Source: Pararge aegeria (taxonomy: Eukaryota > Arthropoda > Insecta > Lepidoptera > Nymphalidae). From it: 64,000 nucleotides of DNA. Made by a program: the position numbers and the translations under genes. The notes below the pieces were generated by a model. It was not told where the DNA came from and searched no databases. It saw only the letters and a program-made list of their open reading frames with translations. The stretch lies in the NCBI RefSeq assembly GCF_905163445.1, contig NC_053205.1, positions 2,232,001-2,296,000 on the forward strand, in the 5' to 3' direction. Of the stretch, positions 25,601 through 37,600 are shown in pieces (the stretch's first letter is position 1; the number at the start of each line of letters is the position of its first letter).

Positions 25601-28600
25601 AGTATTCTTTTTGCGCTTACTTCATAGTAGCATGCAATTTATAATTGTTGCGAAACGTTCCGAAAACAGTTACGTTCTCAGTCTTTTTTTTTTTTATACT
25701 AGAGCTGTAACCATTTTTTTACTGAATATCGAAATTATATACTGTGTAGTTATTTTTACTGCAACGAATGAGCTTGGTTCTCAAAATGGGTTCTAAATAA
25801 TGAGTCTGAGTTGATGTGTCTGACCAAGCGGCACATGACTGAAGCGTCCCCGCGCGCACTGCGCAGTTTTTCGTTCCTCATCTTGTAAAGTTGACTGTGC
25901 GCTCGTTTAAGTTTGATATATATTGTTTACTTTTACGTTAACTATGGCTCTTCTATTTTGGACATTAATTTAAACATAGTGATTTGACTCGATTTTTGTT
26001 TTTATATAGTACTAACTCTGTTTCAACATGTTGAAAAGTGGACGTATAATCAACAGCCAGTTACGCGTATTGGTTGTGAAGTTAAAGGAATACTTTGAAC
26101 GAACGAACACTTTACAATACATAATAATATCAATCCAGTACTGATACAAACTTGAATTAATTTATCGTGAGTATCGAGTACAGAGTCTTATGGTTCCATA
26201 ACTAGTTACGTCGCGATGACAAATGTCAAAACGGGCCTATTATATTTTTACGACTATAGTCTGCTGCACAATGACAATTCAATGATCGCACGAATTGGTA
26301 GTCTGCTAATATTTTGACAGTTCTATTGATCATTGTGAGACCATTGAGACGCAATTCTGCAGTCATTGCCTTTTAGCAATATTATTGTTGATTACAATTA
26401 AATTGTGAAGTGTGAGATCATAATATTCAGATTAAGGTGGAATATTTTTAAGTTGGCTAAGACTATTGATGTTCTTCAATACCATTTGATTAAGCGTAGC
26501 AGGCGCCGTCGAGCCCGCAGCTTGCTAAGAAACAATGTAGACTACTTTAGGATATTCCCGATGCGGAATTTATAAAAAAAGGAGTTGCTTGGGAAGCAGA
26601 CTGTAATGAGTCAAGTGTGGGAGCTCGCTCCACTTAGGCATTCCCAAACCACGGTAAGAAAACAACTTTAATTTTCGTTGCTTTTTAATTAAGTATAGTA
26701 CCTATATCTCAGAATATGTTATGATGGTTGCAGTTACTGGTAGCACTAGCATTTTATGCATCTGGCTCTAAAAATAACGATTGGGCAGAGAGCCCCCAAC
26801 AATGTTTCTCAGATCACTGCCTCAAGAGCTGTGGGACAAATTTAATAAAAAGTGTTAAATGTCCAGAGTGATAAGGATGCTGAAGTGGAGTGATGGATGA
26901 AGGGAGAAATTATATTTTACCATTTATATGCTGAGTACTTTACCAAGAAGAATGCTTTTTCAGCTTCTATGAAAAAAATTACTTCAGATATCATAGATGG
27001 GACACATGTGGCAATAATAAGGCCAAATGTTCATGAAAGGCAATATTATAACACTAAGGTATTGCATTCCCTAACTGTTATAATAGTAACTTTAATATTG
27101 AACTCATATTTTAATATTATGTGATATATCTAGCCAATAATCTTCAATGTATTTAACAATCTGTGACGCAGATTTAAATATATTGTGCCTGCAACCCAGG
27201 CTCTGCTCTTAACTCCAATGTGTGGCAGAGTCACCCACTCAGCCAACACTTAACTCCATTAAATGATAATGGGGCATGAGGTTTTTTTTAGGTATTACTT
27301 ATTTAAGGTTTTTTTAATTAATTCCAATATAGATTTTTAATTGTCAAGGTTAATATTGGTTGGATTTTCAGGTGAGTTTTTCCTCTGTGGAAAACTATGA
27401 TGACCACAACTTAAATACTATAGAGGGGAGATACACCACACTACTCTATGCATGAAACTTGTGACTGTATGCAATACAGTAGAGCGCTGTAAAAGTATAT
27501 TGGAAGAATGTTTCAGGTAAAGTAAATAAAATGCTTTAAATAGCATGTTAGGGTCTCCTAGATTGAAAACTGTAATAAATCATGTACATAGTTTGATGGT
27601 CAAGTGTTTTATTTCCAAATATCTTTTTCTGGTAATTGTTTAGAGCAAGTATGCATAATATATTATAGGCATAATGCATACTTGCTCTAAACAATTGCAC
27701 TGCTGGCAAGATTGCAGATGCATGTTGTGTTTGGCACAATATAAAAGCCACAACACAATTAAAGCAATTCTTCTGCAAGAGGCATTTAACTTTTGTGTGT
27801 TATTAAAATTATTTTTATAAATCTATGAGGAGACAAATAATACGAGTTAATAAAGATAAGACACTGAACAATGATTTTTATTTACAGTAATTTAGTTTAC
27901 AAATGAATACATGTAAAAAATGAAGACTCTTCAGCTGGATTCCAATAAAAGCAGGAAGATATAATTTCATTTTGAAATCCAAACCTTTATTGTTACCCTT
28001 TTTATATTCATTGCAAGAATTATTTATTTTATCTGATGAAGTTCCTTATAGATAGAGGACAGAATTCTTCAACAGATAACAGCAAATCACTTTGTTCGCA
28101 ATTAGAGCCGAGTTGGAAAGCTCTATCTCATAAGGACTTGGTTCACAGAGACTTCAACTAGTAAACCAGGGTCTGCTTGAAGGTTGGGCACTGCAGCAGG
28201 CTCTTGTCAAAAGACTGTGGACAAAGGCATATATTATGAGTATATGTGTTCCAAGGGTTAAACATAGTGTTTTGTCCTATTAATCTATTGTTTTTAAATA
28301 TTCTACAACAATTTTTTACTCTGTTACAGGGATGCTGGTCACAATTTGTGCAATACCTTAAATGGGTCCACAAGTTAATAAAAGATAAAAATTTTAAAAG
28401 AAAATAGAATAGAATGAAAACCTCCTAGCTTTAGTTTTAAGTTAAAAAATGTAGTTAGCACCACCATGATAAGTACAAGTTCATTAGCACCTGTGATAAG
28501 CGTACATGAATAAAGAATAAGAATTTTATTAAATTTTTGATTACTCCCCATATTTGTTTTTTTTAATTAAATTACCAGAGATACTGTTGGAAACACACCA

Positions 28601-31600
28601 ATTTGATACCTACTTAGACTTCATATCATGCTTAAACAGTACAAGATTGCATTACTTACTTTCGCTCTTCAGTGGGAATTTATTTATAAAATTTGAGCGT
28701 AGGTACGCAACCCAATGTCGCTTCGCCTGGCAACGTCCGTTATTGGTACAGCTGCAGTGTCCAGGCTGATCTGTCTAACTCTCCAAAAGCAGCGACGAAG
28801 TTTGCTCGATGAGGAACATTTTGTTTGTTTTGATTATAATTTATATATTTTCACTAGCACAAAATAACGTCAATGAAATTTAATGTCAATTCGACAGTTA
28901 CAGATTAAAAATAATTATTTTTGACAAAATTTGGCACACAAAATATTTGTTTTTTGGGTTCCTTCGATTGTTTTACCAAATGTGATACAAAGTTCGTCTT
29001 TAGAACACAAATCAATAACATTTAAAAATATTTCTAATCAAAAATTCGCTTAATTGGACATTATTAATTAATGGTAGTTTTTTTTAATTTTACTTCTCAA
29101 ACACAGTTTGACCAAATGGCAACACTGATTCTCTTTCTACCACAATGCAATTATCATCCAATTACAATCCAATTGTAAGACCATTGTGAATTTAGTAGAC
29201 TAGCGACTTTGGGCACAATGATAATTGGATTGCAATGGAATGGTGTCATAATGACAAATCTTGTAAAATAGCAGACTTGGGGCCCAGCTTGACTGTCACT
29301 GTAAATGATAACTTTCTTTGTTCCATGTATTTAGGGTTTCTAATAAGCTATTGGCACATGCCATGATGGCATATGTCTCGGCTTGGAAGACACTTGCATA
29401 TTTGCCTAGACTTATTGTTTGTTCCTTTTCTGGAATGGTGCTGTTGTAGATACCAGCCCCACTGAGCTTTGTGGACTCCCGCCTAGATCCATCCGTATAG
29501 CAGACTATGCTATGTTCGCTGGCGGTTTCTATCTCCCATGTCTCCTTCGGTCCTATATGCACTCTATATTTCTTGTCGAAGATGCGCTGCCTTTTAATGA
29601 GATCATTATTCATTATTATCATCGACAGTTTATCTCCATATATTTGGTCAATAGTTGCATGTCCTTTATCCATGAAATTGCCATTCCATTGTTTTGACAC
29701 TTTCATCCTGTACCATTGTACCAGTGCTCTTCTTTTAGTTTCCAAGTCTAAAGGATACAGTCCCAGTAGAACCTCCAGCGCTGCAGACGGTGTAGTCCTT
29801 ATAGCACCCGAGATCATTAATGAGGCCATCCTTTGTACTTTTGTCAGCTCTTTACTGTTTGTTTTAACTTCAGCTTTGTTCCACCATACTATTGCAGCGT
29901 ACAGAATTCTAGGAAGTATAATCGCCGTATATATCCATTTCATTATATTCGGCCTCATACCCCAGACTCTGCCCACAGCTCTTCTACACTGTATGAGTGC
30001 TACTTTAGCCTTGTTGCATTGTTCTCGTATATGCGTACTAAATTTTAGGGTGTTATCAAGTATAACCCCTAAGTATTTTATTTCTTTAATTATTTCTAGC
30101 TCCACACCTTCAATTACAATTGGTGTCAGGTGTGTTATTTTCCTTCGTTTGGTAAAAAGTACTAGTTTCGTTTTTGTAGGATTAAGATTAAGTCCTTTGT
30201 CCCGACACCATGTTAACGTAGTCTTTATACCAGTCTTCATGATGTTCATCACTGTGTTAAGGTCTTTCCCTGCGACTAGCAGTACCCCGTCATCGGAGTA
30301 GGCCTGCATGTATATCTTCATTTCATTGATTTTTTTAACCAATGAGTCTAATAAGAGGCACCATAGTAGAGGCGATAGGCATCCACCCTGAGGAAAGCCT
30401 CTGTTCGATTTTATGGTGATCGTCTCTTTACCTATTTCAGCCGATATCGTACGATGCTTTAGCATGTTCATGACCCAGCATTGTACTACTTTCTCTATTC
30501 CATCTCGTTCAAGAGAGTGTTCTATAGCTTTACGATTCGCTTGATCGAATGCTCCCTCCACATCGAAAAAGCATCCAAGTGCGAATTCTTTATTAGTGAG
30601 TGATCTTTCTATCTTCACCACTAGATTGTGAAGAGCTGTTTCAGTTGATTTAACTGCCATGTAGGCGTGTTGATTATCGTGTAGTGGCAGGACGCTCGAC
30701 TCTAGTTTAGTCCTTATATGTCCATCTATTATCTTTTCCAAGGCTTTCAATATGAAAGATGATAGACTTATGCATCTAAAAGATTTTGCTTCTTGATAGG
30801 TTCTCTTTGCTGGCTTCGGGATAAATATCGCTTTGACTTTGCACCAATTTAGAGGTAGATATCCGCTTGCTAAACTGGCTCTGAAGAGTGCTAATAGTGA
30901 CTTACTTATATATTTGTATGCTATTTGCAGCATTTTCGGAAGTGTGCCATCCGGTCCTGCTGACTTATATGGCGCAAATGCGTTTATGCTCCATTCTAAT
31001 TGTTCTTCGGTTATGATGTTCACTGCTGTTGACCAGTCAACAAAGGCGTTTGAGCACCTCACTTTTTCTTTACTTTTTACTATTTCCTGACACCCGGGAA
31101 AATGTGTTCTCATCATTTCGCACAGAACCCGTTTTGGATCAGATACTAGTTCGTTGTCTCTAGTGATACTACCAAGTTTACAAGTTCTATCCTTTGCTAG
31201 CACCCTCATCAGCCGTGCGGCCCCTGAGTAGTCTGTTATTCCATCACAGTAAGAATGCCAGCCATTTCTATCTTCTTTCCTGCACATATTGCGGAATTCA
31301 GTTCTGATTTCCCTGTAAGCTCGCCAGCTGTCATCGTTGTCTTTTTTGAGTGCAACTCTGAGAGCTCTGCGGGCTTTCTTTCTTTTCTTTTGTAATTCTT
31401 TACTCCACCAAGGTTTGCCTTTCCCTGGCATTATCTCCCGTAGTGGACACGCGATATTATAGGCGTCTGAGAGAACTTTTTCCAGTTCTCTCGCTCCTTC
31501 TTCTAGTTCTTCCAAATTACTATAGCACAAACGGTTTGGTGAGTGTTTGCTTACTATTGAAGCAAATTTTCCCCAATCCGTCTTCCTTGCGTTCCTAAAA

Positions 31601-34600
31601 AGAGCTTTTTCTACTATGCAATCTATATGGAAGATTATTCTACGATGATCTGAAAACGAATCGTCTTGATCAACCCTCCATTCCTTGACATAGTGAGAAA
31701 TATTTTCAGTAGCTAATGTGATGTCTAATGATACACTTCCTGCCTTGATTTTGTGACAAAGGTTTTGACATTCCCAATGTTCATGATCTCAAGATTATTA
31801 CTCGCAATAAATTCTATCAGTAGTTCTCCTTTTTTGTTAGTGTTAGTGCTACCCCACGCCACATGATGTGAGTTTGCATCACAACCAATAATAATAGGAG
31901 TTCTCTTACCTCTGTATCTTATTACAGTTTCTTCGAGCTCTTTTGTTGGTGGGTTGAAGTCTGTCTCGCTGGGAATATAGGCAGAGATGAAACCCACTCT
32001 TTTCTTGCAGCCATCTGCTAGCGGTGTGGTTATTTCCACCGCCACCAGGTCTCTGTAACACTCAGATGCTATGATTCCTAAAGATTTGATCCTGTTACTA
32101 GCAAAGATGCATGTCCTGGGATTCAACTCACCATCTCTGTGGTAGATTATATCCCCTCCCAGACATCCCATGCCAGCCACGCGTCCTTTAGCGACGTATG
32201 GTTCTTGTAACAGGGCCAGGTCTATTTTTTCCCTACCCACAAATTGGCAGAGTTCAGTCGTGGCTTCTCTGCAGTGGTGTAGGTTTAACTGTAGTACTCT
32301 AAGTGTTTGTGTTGTGTGTGTCTGTTTATCTGTGTGCTTTGCCGTTTTGTGTGAGACTGTGTTATGTTAAGTGTAAGTGTCTTTGTCATGTGAGGTGCCT
32401 ATCCGACACATGATGACTCCGAGTCCGTCAGTGGGTCCCACCTAACGGGCCCGCTACTTTCTCGGAGTCGCTCATGTGTTGGCTCTTCTGTGGGCCGGTG
32501 CGAGTCCGTACCGGGCACGCCGTCACGGGTTCCCTCGTGCCAGGAGGGCACTGTGGGGGGGTGAGTACATTATATAAGTAATAAGTACATTATATACTTA
32601 AGTACATTATTTACTTTATATACTTTAATACATTATATACTTAAATACATTATATACTTACTAACATTACATATTTTAGTACATTATTTAATTAAATACT
32701 TTATATACTTACTAACATTATATACTTAAGTACATTATATACTTAACTACATTACTTACTTTAAATACTTACTATAATACTACTACATTATATACTTAAG
32801 TACATTATTTACTTTAGTACATTATATACTTAAGGACATTATTTACTTAAATACATTATATACTTAAGTACATTATATACTTAACTACATTATTTGCTTA
32901 GATACATTATATACTTAAAAACATAATTTAATTAAATACATTATATACTTACTTAGATTATATACTTACTTACATTATATACTTAAGTACATTATTTACT
33001 TAAGTTCATTATATACTTAACTACATTATTTACTTAAATACATTATATACTTAAGTACATTATATACTTAAATACAGTATATATTTACTTACATTATATA
33101 CTTAAGTACATTATTTACTTAAATACATTATATACTTAAGTACTTTATATACTTAAATACGTTATATACTTAAATACATTATATACTAACTCACATTATT
33201 TACTTAAATACATTATATACTTAAGGACATTATTTACTTAAATACATTATATACTTTATCTAGAAGCACGCCCTGCAACGTCCTGTGTCCATCAGACTTG
33301 AGGCGTAGGTCAGCATCATGCACCAGCAACCACGCTCTTCTGACCACAACACAACATACAATAATGCTTGCGGCAGAAATATAATGGCAATAGTGTTTCC
33401 CCGGACGAGCTCTGTCCCAAACAGCTTGATGAACTAACCTTGATGATTTACAGTCTTGTTTTGACAGCGTCGAGTAATGCTCCGTCTTATTCCTTCCCCA
33501 GTTCGAGAACCTAAAGGAGGTGCTCGCGTCAAAAGAAACTCAGTTCGAACGCGCGATCGCTGAAGCTAACAGCAAGGCGGACTGGGATATCCTCCAGTTA
33601 CGCCACCTGCTGGACAAGGCGGACATCGCCTACGCCAATAACATCGAGGCCATGAACCAACGCTTCGAGAAGGAGAGAGGTACGATGAGTTAGAACTCTC
33701 GGAGCACTTTTTGATTAATTTTTGGGTATTAATTTTTATAATAAGAATTTTTTCTGAATTTTTTTCTGTGCCGATGGGACGCTTCGATCATGGCCAGTCA
33801 TCAGATCGTTGGTCAGTATTGCCCCAGAAGTAGCCAGATTACTGGTCAGCATTGCACCAGAAATAACCAGATCACTGGTGCAATACCAGAAAGGTAATTG
33901 CGATGACTTAAGATCATCATCATTCATCATTAGCGGCCCCCTACAGGGCACGGGTCAGAATGAGAAGGGTAGGCCGTATTCCACAACGCAAGTGCGGATT
34001 GGTAGACTTCACAACGCCTTGAGAACTTTATGAAAACCTCTCAGGCATGCAGGTTTCCTCACAATGTTTTCCCTTACCATTAAAGCATGTAGGTATTATT
34101 TAATTCCTTAAATTAAAAACTAACATAACTCCGTAAAGTTAGGTGGTCGAAATTGCTGTCGTTTCAGCAGCAAATTTCATCAGCTGCTTCCAAATTTCTA
34201 AATGCAGAAATTTATTAAAGTTTTAATTTGTAATCACTAGTTTTGTAAAGTTTACAACACTAGTTTAAGGAACAATATATTGGTCATGTCATCACTCAAC
34301 GAGAAAATAATAATTACAGAACAATTAATAAGCGAGTGGTCAGAGAAGGTTAGAGAAGTAGAAGAACAGGCAAGCACGGCGGCAGCGGAGGCGAAGAAGG
34401 TTCTAGAAGCGACAAGAATGAAACTGATCGCGGAAAAGAACGAGGTCATGAACAAGCTGAGAGATAAACATCAACAGGAAGTTGGTGAGTGGAGGGGTCA
34501 TTGCCTAGGGTAGTTCATAGGGAGGTGGGGGATTTATTAGGGTCTATTACCCTTAGGCAGTAAAAAATCGACTAGTATGCCGTCGAGGAAAATGGCCTAA

Positions 34601-37600
34601 CGGTTAAAGGTCTGCCAGAAAAACCATCGAATGTGCAACTTAAACAAAACACCGGTTCCGTACCTACTTTTGATATGGTATTTGTTCAAAATATTATTTG
34701 TCAATGTTGAGTGAATTTAATTCAATTTTTTTTTATTTGGAATTTTCTTAATTGGAATTTATTAATAATAAATTCTTATTTAAAAAAAATTTTAACATCT
34801 GTTTGCCGCCTATTTTTTTTAATTTAATCTTTAAAAATCCACTCTATAGACGATCAATGGGAGTACTTCATGTCAGACAAGGAGAACTGTCTGGAACGCA
34901 TGAAGGCGGAGTGCCGGCAAGAGGGAGAGGAAGAGAGACTCAAGAGAGAGAAAGAACTACTCGAGGAAATTGCAGGTTGGAAACTATGGAGGGTAGAGGT
35001 AAGGAGAGTCATCTGTGTATATGAAAAAGTGTCGTCAAAATGTATTAAATTAGGATGGCGCCACATTTGCATCAGGGTAACTCTTAAAAGAAGCGCCAAA
35101 TATAAATACCGTACTATTTACTGTTTACGAAATAAAATCACTCTAAACCCACGTTTGGTTATAATAAATCTGTAAGGTTATATTTACCACAATATTTTGT
35201 ACAACGTAAGTTGTTGAAATTCTCAATAATTAATTAAAAAATTCATCTACGATTGCTACATTCATACCATACCCTGTGCATCCACCAGCGCCATTGTGGA
35301 GGATTTTTGAACTGTTATTTAGCGCAACAACTGGACACTTTTTCAACTTTTCTCCCATATAAGATGACTCTCCTTACCTCTACCCTCCATATTGGAAACA
35401 AATAATATTATTATCACAAACCTTTTAGCTTCAATAGAGCTGTATGAAATATATTTTTTGTTGTCTAGTTTAAATTTCTAACGTAAAACGCTTCAGAAAA
35501 ATACAACGAAAATTCTTTATTGTAAAAATCTTTCAAATTTCGAATATTAAACGATTCTATAAAGTACTATGAAAATCCTATTTTGTTGAATAAGTATAAA
35601 ACGCTTCAGCTTTCAGTGCTTTTATTGTTTAGTTTAATTTTTTTCATTTCGAACATGAAACGCTTCAGCAATACTTTTTGGTCGTCTCGTTCAAATTTCG
35701 AATGATAAAACTCTCAGCATAGTAATAAGAAAATGTTTTACAGAACTGAAATCGCAAATTCACTCGAAAGACACAGACTACGACCAACTGTCAACGAAGG
35801 CGGCCGCTTGCGGGCGGGAACTGGCCGTCACAGAGCAAGAGCTGAGGTATTTATTTTGTAAACCGAAGATTTTGTATATATGCACATAGACCAGACCAAC
35901 CCCTAGCATGAGATCTGCGCTCGCTTTTTAGAGTCGATTTAATAAAGTATTTCACTTTTTTCTTTATTATCGACCTATTACCGCCCGGTATAAATACTAG
36001 GATATATAAGTAGAGCAGTGTATACACACTGCTCACACACACACACACACTCTAATCATCAATAGCATATAATAGTCCACTACTGGAGTTAAGGCCTCTC
36101 TTAATAAGAGGGATGACCATAATCACAGTACATGGTAGTAGTAGCACAGAAGATGCTCCCGTCCGTTCTCCGTTATATTTTCTTAGTCACCTCATGCGAA
36201 AATCGCGGAAAGAGGGGTGTGGTGACAACTGTATTCCGATCTGTCATCATCAATCAGTATAAGAAAATAGGCTCTTTTAGGTACTTATGTATTTATTTGA
36301 CATACTTGAACGCATGCCATAAGCTCCGGTCTCCTCTCACATTGAGAAGGTTTTAGGATGTAGTCCACTACGCAGACCCAATACAGATTGACAGACTTCA
36401 CACGCTTTTAAGAACATTGCGGAGAACTCTAAGGCATGTTGATTTTCTTACGATGTTTTCTGCCGTTTAAGTAAGTGATATTAAAATGTCCGAAAAGCAA
36501 GTGGATCTTGTCGAGGATCAAACTCGGTAACCACAAAGGTAAAGTCGAAGAGTGAAGTTTGAAAAAAATAAAATAAGACACTTTATTTATTTATATGTAT
36601 GTTTTTATCACACTTTATTTATGACTAATAAGACTTCATTTACTTTGAGTAGTAAATCAAATACATGCAATGGTAATAGACTCATTATATTAGGTGTATA
36701 ATGAGTCGAATTACTTGTAAAATTAAATTCAAAAATATTTAAATGCTGTTATATACATTAGCTCTACGAAATCGACTGTACGATTGCGAGCGCGAATCAT
36801 ACTAAGGGTTAGCGTGCACGCTCCTAAATATTTTTATATAAAAAAACGTACTCATGCATGCGCTTTAAGAATAACTTTTGCATTGATGCTATTTGTTCTT
36901 CTGTTGCAAATTATTAAATAACATTATCATGACATAAATTGCCATAAAAATCAAAAATGTAGGAAATTTTAAGGATGTTTAATTATAGAACACGAAATCC
37001 TAGATTCAAATCCGAAACTCACTTTCGCTTTTTTTTCTTGCTTCTGGCTTTACACAGATTGTAAATGTTATTAGTGATGTGCATACTTTTGCTGTTATAT
37101 TATAAGCACAGTGATGCAAAGCTGCCCGCGCATTATTGTATTTTTAGCTAAATGCTTTGGTTTTGTATTTTTATGGCAACCGAATAAATCGATCGATTTA
37201 TCTTTATAGTTTTACGCATGCATTTAACATTTCTTTGGCAAGTAATTAATTAATTGTTACCATTTATCTTTTTTGTCATCCGCACTTCCAAACGCAATTG
37301 GTAGCTAAATTTAGTCTTCTAAACACTTTTTCTTAAAAAATTGCATGATTTTTTTTAATTAATTTTATTTTGTATACAAAATATTGTCTTTTGGACAAAT
37401 TTGGCTACCATACCGCCCGGGCCACTAATTGTCTGTGACATTTAAATCTTCAAAGTTAAAGAATAATATTAAATTGACGTCACAAAAACAGGACCCAGGG
37501 ATGCATGTCGAAATGTCATAATCATTCGTACAGTAATTAATACAATATCCCTAACATGTTTATTTATTTACTCGAATTAAATGTAGCGATCTTTAAAATA

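Larger units (their letters stand above)
25271..29285. mobile_element. Harbinger-type DNA transposon, decayed
   Basis: Perfect 19-bp terminal inverted repeats GGGCCCCAAGTCTGCTATT at 25271-25289 and 29267-29285. It sits inside the LINE RNase H codons (..CAAGCT|GTACTA.. on the minus strand). The flanks share only one A, so the usual 3-bp duplication is not evident. Subterminal regions carry repeated TAGTCTGCTAA and CAATGGTGTCAT words in both orientations. The plus strand holds a broken HARBI1-like transposase. Confidence 0.8.
24528..32563 (-). mobile_element. EN-RT-RNaseH non-LTR retrotransposon, interrupted
   Basis: On the minus strand in order: an apurinic endonuclease domain (about 32310-31734), reverse transcriptase (to about 29570), RNase H (split) and a C-terminal CCHC-like segment. 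About 4 kb of LINE remain after subtracting the Harbinger insertion. The 12-mer AGTACATTATAT occurs at both edges (24516-24527 and 32564-32575) and may be the target duplication, although the flanking minisatellite contains the same word. A Jockey/I/LOA/R1-type order with RNase H is visible; I cannot fix the clade. No long ORF1 was recognised upstream of the endonuclease, so the 5' part may be truncated or decayed. It lies antisense in intron 6 of the coiled-coil gene. Confidence 0.85.

Noticed and set aside
29507..30301. 264-codon open frame on the plus strand
   Set aside because: It is the antisense shadow of the LINE reverse transcriptase.
32564..33256. Telomeric or centromeric satellite
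   Set aside because: The unit is not the insect TTAGG telomere repeat, and the array is a short single intronic block.
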